A stretch of DNA of 64,000 bases, taken from NCBI RefSeq assembly GCF_007954505.1, contig NZ_CP042412.1:2666001-2730000 (forward strand). The letters are read 5' to 3'. This document shows positions 18,870 to 27,084 of this stretch, one piece after another. Made by a program: the position numbers and the translations under genes. The stretch is from Microbacterium sp. CBA3102. Its GTDB lineage: Bacteria; Actinomycetota; Actinomycetes; Actinomycetales; Microbacteriaceae. The notes below the pieces were generated by a model. The model saw only the letters and a program-made list of their open reading frames with translations, was not told the DNA's origin and did no database searches. Within the stretch, counting starts at the first letter, position 1. The number at the start of each line of letters is the position of its first letter.

Positions 18870-19504
18870 AGGTCGAGGGTGTCGCCGGGCTCCAGCACGA
18901 AGAACTCGCCGCCGCCCTGCTCGGTGGCCCATTGCAGGCGCTGCCGGTGCATGTTCTTGCCGATGACCGACAGCGTCATGTCGTGGGTGCCGAACGCGCG
19001 GCGTGGCGCGACGGCGAGCACGTAGTCCATCGCTTCGCCGATCTTCAACCAGGGCGCTCCGAGCGGCGCGGCGAGAGTGCCCACCGAGATGCCTTCGGGG
19101 ACAGCGTAGGAGTCGCCGGGGTAGTAGAGCTCGTCGTTGACGAGGACGCCGACGTTTTCCACGGAGGGGAGAGATGAGTGGATGACCTCGTGCATGCCGC
19201 CGAAGAAACGCAGAGTGAAACCGCCGACCTCGACGGTGTCACCTGGGGAGACCACGGTGATGTCGTAGCCCTCTGCCGCGCGCGCGACGCCGGCGGGCGC
19301 GAAGATCGGGGTGCCGGGCGCCGTGCGCAGCAGACGGTCGAAGTGCTCAGGGGTCCAGTGGTCGGGATGCTCGTGCGTGATCACGATCCCGACGAGATCG
19401 CTGAGATCGTTCACGGGTGCCGTGAAGGACCCCGGATCGATCAGGAGGGTCCTGTCGTTCGCATCGAGACGGAGAGCAGCATGTTCGAACTTGGTGACGC
19501 GCAT
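18866..19504 (-). CDS. MBL-fold metal-dependent hydrolase, UlaG/YtnP-like
   Basis: 212 residues of the metallo-beta-lactamase fold. 'THEHPDHW' at residues 43-50 is the HxHxDH zinc motif, 'FGGMHEVIH' gives a further histidine, and 'LYYPGDSYAVPEG' supplies the bridging Asp. 'RRAFGTHDMTLS' carries the final ligand region. It lacks a lactamase signal peptide and resembles UlaG-type cytosolic hydrolases. The ATG follows AAGGAG. The open frame extends far upstream without a stop, but only this segment has family similarity and a ribosome site. It is the first gene of a coupled pair with the GNAT gene. Confidence 0.85.
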   Translation of the reverse strand: MRVTKFEHAALRLDANDRTLLIDPGSFTAPVNDLSDLVGIVITHEHPDHWTPEHFDRLLRTAPGTPIFAPAGVARAAEGYDITVVSPGDTVEVGGFTLRFFGGMHEVIHSSLPSVENVGVLVNDELYYPGDSYAVPEGISVGTLAAPLGAPWLKIGEAMDYVLAVAPRRAFGTHDMTLSVIGKNMHRQRLQWATEQGGGEFFVLEPGDTLDL

Positions 19505-19588
19505 GAGATGAGTCAACTCCTTCGTCTGCTCCACGGCAAACGGATTCCGCGCGCCACGCCCGGGGGTCACGAGGAGGCGGCCTCGATT

Positions 19589-19617
19589 TTGCGGACGGAG
19601 AAACGCCGTGGCATACT
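19589..19617 (+). promoter_or_regulatory. tRNA-Glu promoter
   Basis: TTGCGG (19589-19594), a 17-bp spacer and CATACT (19612-19617) precede the mature tRNA by 37 bases. Confidence 0.5.
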
Positions 19618-19654
19618 TGAACGGTTGTCGCGCGACGGAAACGTTTCGCCAGAC

Positions 19655-19727
19655 GGCCCCATCGTATAGCGGCCTAGTACGCTGCCCTCTCACGGCGGTA
19701 ACGCGGGTTCGAATCCCGCTGGGGTCA
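19655..19727 (+). tRNA. tRNA-Glu(CTC)
   Basis: A 73-nt cloverleaf. The acceptor GGCCCCA (19655-19661) pairs with TGGGGTC (19720-19726) with one G-T wobble, discriminator A. The anticodon loop CTCTCAC gives CTC, which reads GAG. The T arm is GCGGG-TTCGAAT-CCCGC. CCA is not encoded. Confidence 0.95.
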
Positions 19728-19734
19728 CACAACA

Positions 19735-19768
19735 CGAGAAAGCCTCCGGTTCGCCGGAGGCTTTCTCG
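19735..19768. terminator. Bidirectional terminator, 15-bp stem with TTCG loop
   Basis: The perfect arms 19735-19749 and 19754-19768 (CGAGAAAGCCTCCGG and its complement) enclose a TTCG tetraloop, with T/A-rich tracts built into both ends. It can stop tRNA-Glu transcription on the plus strand and MFS transcription on the minus strand. Confidence 0.85.
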
Positions 19769-19782
19769 CTTTTCAGAGGCCG

Positions 19783-21030
19783 TCATTCTGCCGGGGCCGA
19801 GCGAAGCGCCATCGTGCGGAAGGTCCTGTTGCTCAGCGGCAGGATCATCAGCGCCATCATCGCGCCGCCGAACAGGGTGAACGGCACCCACAGGCTCGTG
19901 AGTGAGGCGAGCGCGCCGAACCCCGCCATCGCCAAAGGCATCAGGCAGTCGTCTCCCAACCGGGTCAGCGACCCCATCCGGCCGAGATAGGCGGTGTCGA
20001 CGGTGGCTGAGAAGGTCGCGCTCAGCAAGACCGAGGCGTATCCGGCTGTCGCTCCGATCACGAAGGCGGCCGTCGCCACGGTCCACGCCGGCCCGAACCC
20101 GAGCGCGACGATCCCTGCCCCTTGGACCACCAGGGCCCAGAAGCCACCGCGCGCTTCGTGGCGGGGTCGCCACTTCGCGACCGAGACGGCCCCGATCGCC
20201 GCGCCCAGACCGAGGAGGGCTTCGAAGAGGCCGACCGCCTGCGCGCCCCAGCCTTCGGCGTGTGCGCGCAACGCGAGGCCGATCCCGACAGCGGGCCCCA
20301 CGGCGAGGTTCAGACCCGACAGCGCGATCACGAGGGTGCGCGTGGTCGGATTCGCGGAGAGGTGCGCGAATCCTCGCGCGATGCCGCGCAGCGCCGACTC
20401 CTTCTCGGCCCGGGCGAGCCGGAACCGCGGTCGCAACCAGATCGCGATGAAGGCGGCGACGAGCGCGAACGTCAGCGCATTCAGCGAAGCGCTGCCGACG
20501 AGGCCGGCGTGCGCCACGATGATCCCGCCGATCGCCGCGCCACCCATGGTGCCGAGTCGCGACGCGGTCTGCGCGGCCGCCCCGTACGACGGTAGATCCG
20601 TCGGTCGGACCAGCTGTCGCGCGATGGTGCCCGCCGACGGCTCGTAGAACGCGTCGCACACCCCGAACGCGATCGCGGCGAACAGCAGGATCGCCACGGA
20701 TGGGGGCGTTGTGAGGACCCACACGGCCACGGTGACGAGCACGCCCACGCGGAGGATGGTGAAGAAGAGCATGATCCGCCGCGCATCGGCACGGTCGGCG
20801 ATGACGCCGCCGAACAGCAGGATCGCCGCCCGGGGGATGGTCCCGGCTGCGACGATCAGGCCGGCGACGGCCGGCGACGCGATCTGCACGGCTGTCCAGG
20901 CGAGTGCGATCGTCCAGAGTGCATCCCCCGCGTCGGAGAGGGCCTTGACGCCGATCCATGCGTGCACGCGGTGATCGCGGCGGAACTCCGGGGGAGTGAG
21001 GAGCACGGTCGGCTCGCTGAGGGTGGCCAT
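19783..21030 (-). CDS. MFS transporter (MFS_3/enterobactin exporter-like)
   Basis: 415 residues, about 12 transmembrane helices. Features include 'AWIGVKALSDAGDALWTIALAW' near the N-terminus, motif A-like 'FGGVIADRADARRIML', and 'DAFYEPSAGTIARQLV', which is typical of the MFS_3 group of putative exporters. The ATG overlaps the stop of the ArsR-type regulator (ATGA), so both are co-translated, and the regulator probably controls the carrier. The substrate is unknown. Ends just before the shared terminator at 19735-19768. Confidence 0.86.
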   Translation of the reverse strand: MATLSEPTVLLTPPEFRRDHRVHAWIGVKALSDAGDALWTIALAWTAVQIASPAVAGLIVAAGTIPRAAILLFGGVIADRADARRIMLFFTILRVGVLVTVAVWVLTTPPSVAILLFAAIAFGVCDAFYEPSAGTIARQLVRPTDLPSYGAAAQTASRLGTMGGAAIGGIIVAHAGLVGSASLNALTFALVAAFIAIWLRPRFRLARAEKESALRGIARGFAHLSANPTTRTLVIALSGLNLAVGPAVGIGLALRAHAEGWGAQAVGLFEALLGLGAAIGAVSVAKWRPRHEARGGFWALVVQGAGIVALGFGPAWTVATAAFVIGATAGYASVLLSATFSATVDTAYLGRMGSLTRLGDDCLMPLAMAGFGALASLTSLWVPFTLFGGAMMALMILPLSNRTFRTMALRSAPAE

Positions 21031-21578
21031 CACGGCACCGTCGGGAAGGCGTGGGCGAACACGAAGATGGGCGTGCGCGACTGGTCGTCCGCGAGATCGA
21101 TGCCGTCCTGCCACTCGCGGATCGTCGCCAGGAGTCGAGCGGAAAGATCTCGCAACTCATCGGGAGAAGCCCAGGTCGTGGTCTCGGTGTTGGAGCCGTC
21201 ATACCCGACGTAGGCAGGATCGTGTCGGTGCCTGTGCCACTGCTGGAGTCGCTCGATCTGCATCCGGATGCCCTGGCGTTGCGCCTCTCGGGCGAGAAGG
21301 GCGTCGGAGGGGGAGTCCGCGTAGTCGTCGGTCGACCAGGTCAACCCTCTCCGTGCGACAGCCCACCAGCTGGTGCGCTTGTCACCGTCCGGGTCGGGAA
21401 CGCGCTCGACGACCCCTGCTCGCTCGAGCATGCGCAGGTGGTGGCTGATGCTGCCGACCTGGCTCTCGAGTGCGCGGGCGAGCGTCGTCACCTGAGACGT
21501 CCCGTACAGGAGGAGGTAGTCGTAGATGCGGCGACGCAACGGATGGTGCACGGCGGTGATCACGGAGATGTCTTCCAC
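21030..21578 (-). CDS. ArsR-type winged-helix transcriptional regulator
   Basis: 182 residues with an N-terminal winged helix (about 5-75): 'HHPLRRRIYDYLLLYG', the recognition region 'SQVGSISHHLRMLERAGVVE' and the wing 'DPDGDKRTSWWAV'. The remaining hundred residues are helical and charged and hold no metal-binding cysteine cluster, so metal sensing is not supported. A leaderless GTG start is preceded by TAGCGT (complement of 21587-21592) at 8 bases. It is co-translated with the downstream MFS exporter and is probably its local repressor and an autoregulator. Confidence 0.83.
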   Translation of the reverse strand: MEDISVITAVHHPLRRRIYDYLLLYGTSQVTTLARALESQVGSISHHLRMLERAGVVERVPDPDGDKRTSWWAVARRGLTWSTDDYADSPSDALLAREAQRQGIRMQIERLQQWHRHRHDPAYVGYDGSNTETTTWASPDELRDLSARLLATIREWQDGIDLADDQSRTPIFVFAHAFPTVP

Positions 21579-21638
21579 GGGAGAAGACGCTAATCTCGCC
21601 CGTGCAGACGCACAAGCCTTCTTGTATACCCCGGAAAA

Positions 21639-22769
21639 TCAGGCTTCTTCGGTGCCCGTACGGTCTCCGGTTGACGCGTGCGCGGCGCGACGGGCCCGGC
21701 GTGACCGGCGGACCAGCCACACGATCAGGATGACGACTCCGGCGATCGCCAGCCACGGGAGGATGAATCCGACCGCGACCACGAGCGCGTTCAGCGAGAC
21801 CACGAGGCCGTTCCATCCGGCGAGGAGGCCGTCGCTGAATCCGGCGGGGTCAGCAGTGGTGGGAGAGTTCTCCCGGGTCAGCTGCACCTGCAGGGATGAC
21901 ATCGCCACCTGGTCCTGCAGTGCCTCGAGCTGCTGTTCGTACGACTCGAGCTGCGCTTGCCGATCGGTCAGCGCGACTTCCGCCTCGATCAACTCGGACA
22001 CGCTGCCCGACTGCGACATCAACTCGGTGAGACGATCGACCGATGCTCTGGTCGAGTCGATCCGCGCCTGCAGATCGATGGAGATCGAGGTCACATCCTG
22101 CTTCGACGTCGATGAGGAGAGGACGTCCCCGACGTCGCCGAGCGCGGCGATCACCTCGGGCAGGTCATCGGACGGCACGCGGATGCTGATCCACCCGTAC
22201 GCGGAGTCGGTCGGCGCCGGCTCGGAGGTGCCGTCCATCGCGGCCGCCTTGCCGATCTCCGTGCTCTCCACGTATCCGCCGTGGTCGGCGGCGAGTGCGG
22301 CGATGGTCGTCGCGGCTTCGGGAATCCTCGGCACCTGAACCGTGGCCTGTGCGGTGGCGATGATCTCCCGATCGCTGTCGACAGCGCCATCGACGGCACC
22401 TTCGACGGCACCGCCCGCATCAGTGGTCCCTTCGGCGAGCATCTCCGGAACACTCTCGGCCATGCGGTCGGGCGAGGAGGAGGAAGCGTCGGTGGCGGCA
22501 TCCCCGGACATGCTCCACCCGCCCGCGGTGACCGTAGTGGAGCCGCCGACCGCGCCGAGGATCGGGGGAGTCACGAGCACGCCGATGACGAAGGCTGCGG
22601 CGATGCCACCGCCTGTCAGCCAGCGCCGTCGTCGCGTGCGTGCGCGGGCCGAAGCCAGGTTCACCGGCGCACGCTCGGCGGCGATCTCGGCGAACACCGA
22701 CTCCTCGATGCGGGCGATGGTCTCGTCCGACACGACCGGCAACTCGCCGTGGGGGTTCTGATCGTTCAT
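21639..22769 (-). CDS. DUF4349 membrane protein, putative anti-sigma factor
   Basis: 376 residues. A cytosolic N-terminus of about 50 residues ends in a positive patch (RTRRRRW), followed by one transmembrane helix (about 52-72), an extracytoplasmic DUF4349 domain with a coiled-coil part ('RQAQLESYEQQLEALQDQVAM', about 270-292) and a C-terminal helix near 328-350 followed by a basic tail. It overlaps the ECF sigma gene by 4 bp (ATGA). That coupling and the short cytosolic N-terminus suggest it sequesters the sigma factor and senses something outside the membrane. No ZAS zinc motif is seen. Confidence 0.75.
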   Translation of the reverse strand: MNDQNPHGELPVVSDETIARIEESVFAEIAAERAPVNLASARARTRRRRWLTGGGIAAAFVIGVLVTPPILGAVGGSTTVTAGGWSMSGDAATDASSSSPDRMAESVPEMLAEGTTDAGGAVEGAVDGAVDSDREIIATAQATVQVPRIPEAATTIAALAADHGGYVESTEIGKAAAMDGTSEPAPTDSAYGWISIRVPSDDLPEVIAALGDVGDVLSSSTSKQDVTSISIDLQARIDSTRASVDRLTELMSQSGSVSELIEAEVALTDRQAQLESYEQQLEALQDQVAMSSLQVQLTRENSPTTADPAGFSDGLLAGWNGLVVSLNALVVAVGFILPWLAIAGVVILIVWLVRRSRRARRAAHASTGDRTGTEEA

Positions 22770-23326
22770 GCGTCTCTCGCTTCCTGGACGGTACCGCGCA
22801 GTCGGGTGCGCACTCGGGAGAGACGGTTTCGGACGACGGCGTGGGTGATGCCCAACTCTTCGGCGGCCGCCTGGTAGGCGTAGCCCTCAGACGCGCAGAG
22901 TCGGAAGATCTCCCGGTCGAGCTCGTTCAGGGTGCCCACCTCGGCGGCGATCCGTGCGGCGAGCTCAGACGTGATGACCTGCTCCTCCACGCTGATCGTG
23001 TCCGGCAACAGCGTCGCATCCACGGCTTCGGCGGTGTGCGCCTGATCACGTCGCTGCTGGCGGAGCCGGTTCGCGGCCTGGAACCGGCAGATCGTCGCCA
23101 ACCACGGCAGGATCGATTCGCCCTGGAGGTCGAGGGCGGGGAGCTTCCGCCAGGCGACGACGAACGTCTCCTGCGTGACATCCTCCGCATCGGCGGCCGA
23201 TGCGAGTATCCCTCGGGCGATCCAGTAGACCGGCCGGACATGCGCGCGGTACAGCTCGCGGAAGGCGCTCTCCTCGCCTGCCGCGGCCTGGGCCGCCCAT
23301 TTCTGATCACTCGTCTGCACGGGCAT
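22766..23326 (-). CDS. ECF RNA polymerase sigma factor
   Basis: 186 residues with both ECF domains. Region 2 contains 'FRELYRAHVRPVYWIARG' and 'DAEDVTQETFVVAWRKLP' (about residues 22-63). Region 4 contains 'LNELDREIFRLCASEGYAYQAAAEELGITHAVVRNRLSRVRTRLR' (cited in parts). It would direct RNA polymerase to a stress or envelope regulon. It is co-translated with a DUF4349 membrane protein that is likely its anti-sigma partner. Confidence 0.9.
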   Translation of the reverse strand: MPVQTSDQKWAAQAAAGEESAFRELYRAHVRPVYWIARGILASAADAEDVTQETFVVAWRKLPALDLQGESILPWLATICRFQAANRLRQQRRDQAHTAEAVDATLLPDTISVEEQVITSELAARIAAEVGTLNELDREIFRLCASEGYAYQAAAEELGITHAVVRNRLSRVRTRLRGTVQEARDA

Positions 23327-23442
23327 CCTGATTCCGTTCGGTGTCTCTCACCCGGGAAGTGTCGACGGAGTCCTCATCGTCTCAGATCCTGTTCCGTCGA
23401 TGTCCGCCGCGTGGGCGGTTCCCCACGCTCCCAGCACTCCGG

Positions 23443-23448
23443 TAGCAT
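23443..23448 (+). promoter_or_regulatory. -10 box of the terC transcript
   Basis: TAGCAT lies about 9 bases before the first paired base of the riboswitch at 23457, so transcription would begin at the edge of stem P1. Confidence 0.45.
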
Positions 23449-23456
23449 TGCCCGAG

Positions 23457-23555
23457 CGAGAGGGAGTATCCCGGATCCGCGCGTAACGTCATCACGAGCA
23501 CCGTCATCGTTGCTCCGGGCGCGCGACGCACCACTGTGCGGGGGAGAGACTTTCG
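23457..23555 (+). promoter_or_regulatory. Probable yybP-ykoY (Mn2+) riboswitch upstream of terC
   Basis: P1 is CGAGAG (23457-23462) pairing with CTTTCG (23550-23555). Immediately inside P1 is GGAGTA (23463-23468), the conserved loop-1 sequence. The long arm begins with CGCGCG pairing (near 23479-23484 with 23519-23525). It contains CGTCA-TCACG (23487-23496), then a capping hairpin and CCGG (23515-23518), matching the class pattern CGTCA-nnnCG-hairpin-CCGG. A second hairpin is CGCAC-CACT-GTGCG (23527-23540). Downstream, CGAAAG (23575-23580), which includes the ribosome site, is complementary to the 3' strand of P1. TerC/Alx genes are established targets of this manganese riboswitch. The class call is by eye. 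Confidence 0.7.
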
Positions 23556-23593
23556 AGTCATTCCCGACCCTTCGCGAAAGGTGCAGTGCGCCG

Positions 23594-24598
23594 TTGGAAA
23601 TCCCCGTCTGGTTCGAGATCACGTCGATGGTCGTCCTCACCATCATCCTGATCGCCGATCTGCTGCTCATCCGGCTGCGGCCGCACATCCCTTCCACGAA
23701 GGAGTCCACCCTCTGGGTGGTGTTCTACGTCGGCCTCGCGCTCCTCTTCGCCGTGCTCCTCGGCAACGTCGGCGGCTGGCAGAATGCGGGTGACTTCATC
23801 ACCGGCTGGGCACTGGAATACAGCCTGTCGATCGACAACCTGTTCGTGTTCGTGCTGATCATGGCTCAGTTCGCGGTGCCGCGACGTCTCCAGCAGCAGG
23901 TGCTGATGGTCGGCATCATCATCGCCCTCATCCTGCGTGGACTGTTCATCCTCGCGGGCGTCGCGATCGTCGAGAACTTCTCGCCGATCTTCTACCTCTT
24001 CGGAGCGTTCCTCATCTGGACGGCGATCCGTCAGGCCATGCCGGACGGAGACCACGAGGGTGAGGTGCAGCGCGAGAACTTCGTCGTCCGTCTGCTGCGG
24101 CGTCGGATCGACATCAGCGAGACGTACGACGGGTCCAAGATCCGCACCACGGTGGACGGCAAGCGCATGTGGACCCCGATGATCATCGTCTTCATCACCA
24201 TCGGAGTGACGGACCTGATCTTCGCGATCGACTCCATCCCCGCGATCTTCGAGATCACTACCAACGGATTCCTCGTCTTCGCGGCCAACATCTTCGCGCT
24301 CATGGGTCTTCGTCAGCTCTACTTCCTGCTCGGCGACCTGCTCGACCGTCTCCGCTACCTGCACTACGGCATCGCCGTCATCCTGGGCTTCATCGGTGTC
24401 AAGCTGATCCTCCACGCCCTGCACGTCAACGAGCTGCCGTTCATCAACGGCGGCGAGCACGTCGAATGGGTGCCCGACATCAGCAACATGGTCTCGCTCG
24501 GGGTGATCCTGGCGTCGATGACCATCGCGACGATCGCGAGCCTGATCGCCTCCTCGCGGGAGAAGCGAGCGGCGAGGGTCGCGACGCCGGCGGAGTGA
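23594..24598 (+). CDS. TerC/Alx-family membrane protein (probable Mn2+ exporter)
   Basis: 334 residues, about eight to nine transmembrane helices, TerC family. The diagnostic 'EYSLSIDNLFVFVLIM' (about residues 74-90) and 'DLIFAIDSIPAIFEIT' (about 208-223) carry the conserved acidic residues of the metal path. The only sensible start is TTG at 23594, giving M-E-I-P-V-W-F-E, with AAAGG at 23577-23581; no in-frame ATG or GTG fits. Members export manganese, in some species to metallate secreted proteins. The long upstream leader looks like a manganese riboswitch that turns translation on. Confidence 0.88.
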   Translation: MEIPVWFEITSMVVLTIILIADLLLIRLRPHIPSTKESTLWVVFYVGLALLFAVLLGNVGGWQNAGDFITGWALEYSLSIDNLFVFVLIMAQFAVPRRLQQQVLMVGIIIALILRGLFILAGVAIVENFSPIFYLFGAFLIWTAIRQAMPDGDHEGEVQRENFVVRLLRRRIDISETYDGSKIRTTVDGKRMWTPMIIVFITIGVTDLIFAIDSIPAIFEITTNGFLVFAANIFALMGLRQLYFLLGDLLDRLRYLHYGIAVILGFIGVKLILHALHVNELPFINGGEHVEWVPDISNMVSLGVILASMTIATIASLIASSREKRAARVATPAE

Positions 24599-24621
24599 GC
24601 TCCCTCAGCGTCGCCGACGTC

Positions 24622-25218
24622 TCACTCGTCTGACCACAGAAGCTCGGCCTCGAGCGTGAGGTCGATGATCTGACGGAGCAGCGACCCGACTGTGGCGGAC
24701 TGCAAGAGGGCGTATCTGTCGTACTCGCCGAGAGGTGCGATCGCCGCGAGCTGCCATGCCGCGGCGATCGGATCGTCCGAGAGCTCCGTGCCGGAATCCC
24801 ACGGGGCCTCGGGGGCGCGCGCGAGGGTGCGCCGCACGATGGCCTCGGCCTCCGTGCGCATCGGGGTGAGCTGGTCGTTCCAGTCGAGCTCCGGCAGCGG
24901 CGTGACCTCGGCTCGGGGATATGGCTCGTCAGCCAGCCACTCGTCGACCGAGAACCGTTCGGTGCCGACGGCGACGGCGACCAGCGCGTCAGCGCCGGTG
25001 GAGATGCTGACCAGCCGCGCGGTCGTCCCGATGCGACGGCGCTGGTCGCCCCCACCGACCTCCTGGCCGCGTTCGATGAGAACGACACCGAATCGCGGGT
25101 CATCCTCGTCCAGAAGCCGCCCGATCAAGGTGAGATAGCGCGGCTCGAACACGCGGAGCGGAAGCGGGGTGTACGGGAACAGCACCGAGCCGAGCGGGAA
25201 CATCGGGAGGGCGGTCAT
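24622..25218 (-). CDS. LON N-terminal (substrate-binding) domain protein
   Basis: 198 residues consisting of a single LON_substr_bdg domain: 'LPMFPLGSVLFPYTPLPLRV' at the N-terminus, 'FEPRYLTLIGRLL', then 'RFGVVLIERGQEVGGGD' and a helical C-terminal half. It lacks the AAA+ and protease domains of Lon, so it is a stand-alone domain as in many actinobacteria. The function of such proteins is not established. The start ATG was chosen for the family N-terminus; an alternative ATG lies five codons later. Divergent from the DUF427 gene by 36 bases, convergent with terC. Confidence 0.85.
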   Translation of the reverse strand: MTALPMFPLGSVLFPYTPLPLRVFEPRYLTLIGRLLDEDDPRFGVVLIERGQEVGGGDQRRRIGTTARLVSISTGADALVAVAVGTERFSVDEWLADEPYPRAEVTPLPELDWNDQLTPMRTEAEAIVRRTLARAPEAPWDSGTELSDDPIAAAWQLAAIAPLGEYDRYALLQSATVGSLLRQIIDLTLEAELLWSDE

Positions 25219-25254
25219 GGCACCAGTCAACACCGAGAGACGTACAGTGAACAG

Positions 25255-25752
25255 ATGCGCAGACCTCGCCCCGAAATCCCCGCCGCCGGTCAGGAGTCCG
25301 TCTGGGACTACCCGAGGCCGCCGCGCGTCGAGCCCGTCGGCGAGCGCATCACCATCCGCCTTGCGGGGAACCTGATCGCTGACACCCGCGATGCCGTGCG
25401 TGTGCTGGAGACGAGTCACCCTCCGGTGTATTACCTTCCGATGGCCGACTTCGTCCCCGGCGCACTGGTCGAGGCCTCGGGCTCGTCGTTCTGCGAGTTC
25501 AAGGGGGCCGCCCGTTACTTCGACGTGCGCAGCGGAGACACCCTGCGCCAGGGGGCGGCCTGGAACTACCCGCATCCCTCTCCGGGCTTCGAGATGCTGA
25601 CCGATCGGGTCGCCGTCTACGCCGCACCGATGGACGAGTGCACGGTCGGCGGCGAGGTCGTGGTACCGCAACCCGGCGGGTACTACGGCGGGTGGGTCAC
25701 CTCGTCCGTCGTCGGTCCCTTCAAAGGCGGGCCGGGCTCGCTGGGCTGGTGA
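25255..25752 (+). CDS. DUF427 domain protein
   Basis: 165 residues of the DUF427 (beta-tent) family: 'ESVWDYPRPPRVEPV' at residues 14-28, 'DTRDAVRVLETSHPPVYYLP' and 'CEFKGAARYFDV', then 'AAWNYPHPSPGFEML' and 'VAVYAAPMDECTVGGEVVV'. The fold is small and cytosolic, and the biochemical role is unknown. Leaderless start: TACAGT (25243-25248), 6 bases, ATG. A convergent flavin monooxygenase gene ends 18 bases downstream. Confidence 0.88.
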   Translation: MRRPRPEIPAAGQESVWDYPRPPRVEPVGERITIRLAGNLIADTRDAVRVLETSHPPVYYLPMADFVPGALVEASGSSFCEFKGAARYFDVRSGDTLRQGAAWNYPHPSPGFEMLTDRVAVYAAPMDECTVGGEVVVPQPGGYYGGWVTSSVVGPFKGGPGSLGW

Positions 25753-25770
25753 CGGTCGCCTGACGGCCGG

Positions 25771-27084
25771 TCAGAACGCGTGCAGGTTCGCCTGCAGGCC
25801 GCCGTGCGAGTACTCCCGGCGGAGGATGCCGCGACGGCGCAGGATCGGCACGAGCTCGTCGAGCGTGCGATGCAGCGTGACCGGATGGAAGTCTCCCCAC
25901 AGCAGCACGCCGTCGTTGCCCCATTCGCCGAGCTCTTCGATCAGGTCGGCGAACTCGTCCGCGGTTCCGACGAAGCCCGTCCGATCGCTGATCCGTCCGG
26001 TCCGGGCGAGCGCCGTCAGGTGCGCGCGCAACGGGGCGTCCTCTCCACGGTCGCCGATCAGACGCTGAATGCTGCCGCGCGAGACGTGGGAGCCGAAGAG
26101 CGAGGGAGGCAGGGGTTCGTCGAGATCGAGGGAGGTCAGATCGGTCTCGAGATCGCTGGACTGCTTGCGGGCGATCTGCAGGAGTGCTCCGTCGTCGGGG
26201 TGCGCGGAGGCCGCCACGACGCGATCCGCCTCTTCGCGCGACGGCGTGATCACGGGTTGGATGGCGAACAGGACCTTGACGTCCTCGGGGCGTCGTCCTT
26301 CGGCGACGGCAGCCGCGTGCACCCGGGAGCGGTAGTCGCGCACCGACTTCTCGTTCAGCGGTGCGAGGGCGAGTTGCACATCGGAGTTCGCGCCCGCGAA
26401 CCCGAGCCCGCGACCGGAACCTCCGGGGGAGACGATCGCAGGGTCGCCGTCGGTGAAGGGGAGGGCGTTGAGCGGGCCGTCGAAGGCGAAGTGCTCGCCA
26501 CGGTGCTCGACAGCGCGCAGCCGCGAGCCGTCGGCGAACACGTCGGTCGCGCGATCGGCGATGAGGGCGCCGTCCTCCCAGCTGTGCCACAGGGCACGGA
26601 TCCCGGCGAGCCATTCCTCGGCGCGGTCGTACGCCTCGTCGTGGCCGAGCTGCGGGGCGTCGGAGAAGTGACGCGCGCTGCCGGTGTCGGTGACCACGTT
26701 GAGTCCCAGCCGATGTCCGCTCGCGTGCTGCAGGGTCGCGAACTGGCGCGCCGCTGTATAGGGGAGGTGCGCCGCAGGGTTCACGGTCGGCACCACACCG
26801 AGATGCCTCGTCGCCTGGAAGAGGTAGGGGGCCAACAGCAGCGGATCGTGCTTCGGCCCGCCGAACGCGTGGCGCACGCGCAGGTCGATCGTCGAGGGCG
26901 AACCCAGCGACGGCGCGTCCTCGATGATGACCAGGTCGAACCCCGCCTGCTCGAGCGTCCGTGCCGCCTCCTGATAGACCTCGGGACGCGTCCAGTCGTA
27001 ATCCCAGTCGAGGGACGGGTACCCCCAGCCCTGCGGCCCGAAGCCGCGGGCGAGGAACCAGCCGAAGTGCTGAAGGCGGCTCAT
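25771..27084 (-). CDS. FMN-dependent monooxygenase, NtaA/SnaA/DszA (LLM) family
   Basis: 437 residues of the bacterial-luciferase-like TIM-barrel family. Family features are the N-terminal 'HFGWFLARGFGPQGWGYP', 'AGFDLVIIEDAPSL', the substrate/flavin region 'NPAAHLPYTAARQFATLQHAS' and 'RLGLNVVTD', then 'YDRAEEWLAGIRALWHSWEDGA'. These enzymes use FMNH2 from a partner reductase to oxidise sulfur or chelator compounds. The ATG overlaps the stop of the O-acetylhomoserine sulfhydrylase gene (ATGA), which points to organosulfur use, for example releasing sulfite from a sulfonated or sulfur heterocyclic compound. The exact substrate is unknown. Confidence 0.88.
   Translation of the reverse strand: MSRLQHFGWFLARGFGPQGWGYPSLDWDYDWTRPEVYQEAARTLEQAGFDLVIIEDAPSLGSPSTIDLRVRHAFGGPKHDPLLLAPYLFQATRHLGVVPTVNPAAHLPYTAARQFATLQHASGHRLGLNVVTDTGSARHFSDAPQLGHDEAYDRAEEWLAGIRALWHSWEDGALIADRATDVFADGSRLRAVEHRGEHFAFDGPLNALPFTDGDPAIVSPGGSGRGLGFAGANSDVQLALAPLNEKSVRDYRSRVHAAAVAEGRRPEDVKVLFAIQPVITPSREEADRVVAASAHPDDGALLQIARKQSSDLETDLTSLDLDEPLPPSLFGSHVSRGSIQRLIGDRGEDAPLRAHLTALARTGRISDRTGFVGTADEFADLIEELGEWGNDGVLLWGDFHPVTLHRTLDELVPILRRRGILRREYSHGGLQANLHAF

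Noticed and set aside
19505..21202. Upstream extension of the metallohydrolase reading frame
   Set aside because: The frame stays open across tRNA-Glu and the MFS gene only because of GC bias; the real gene starts at 19504 after AAGGAG.
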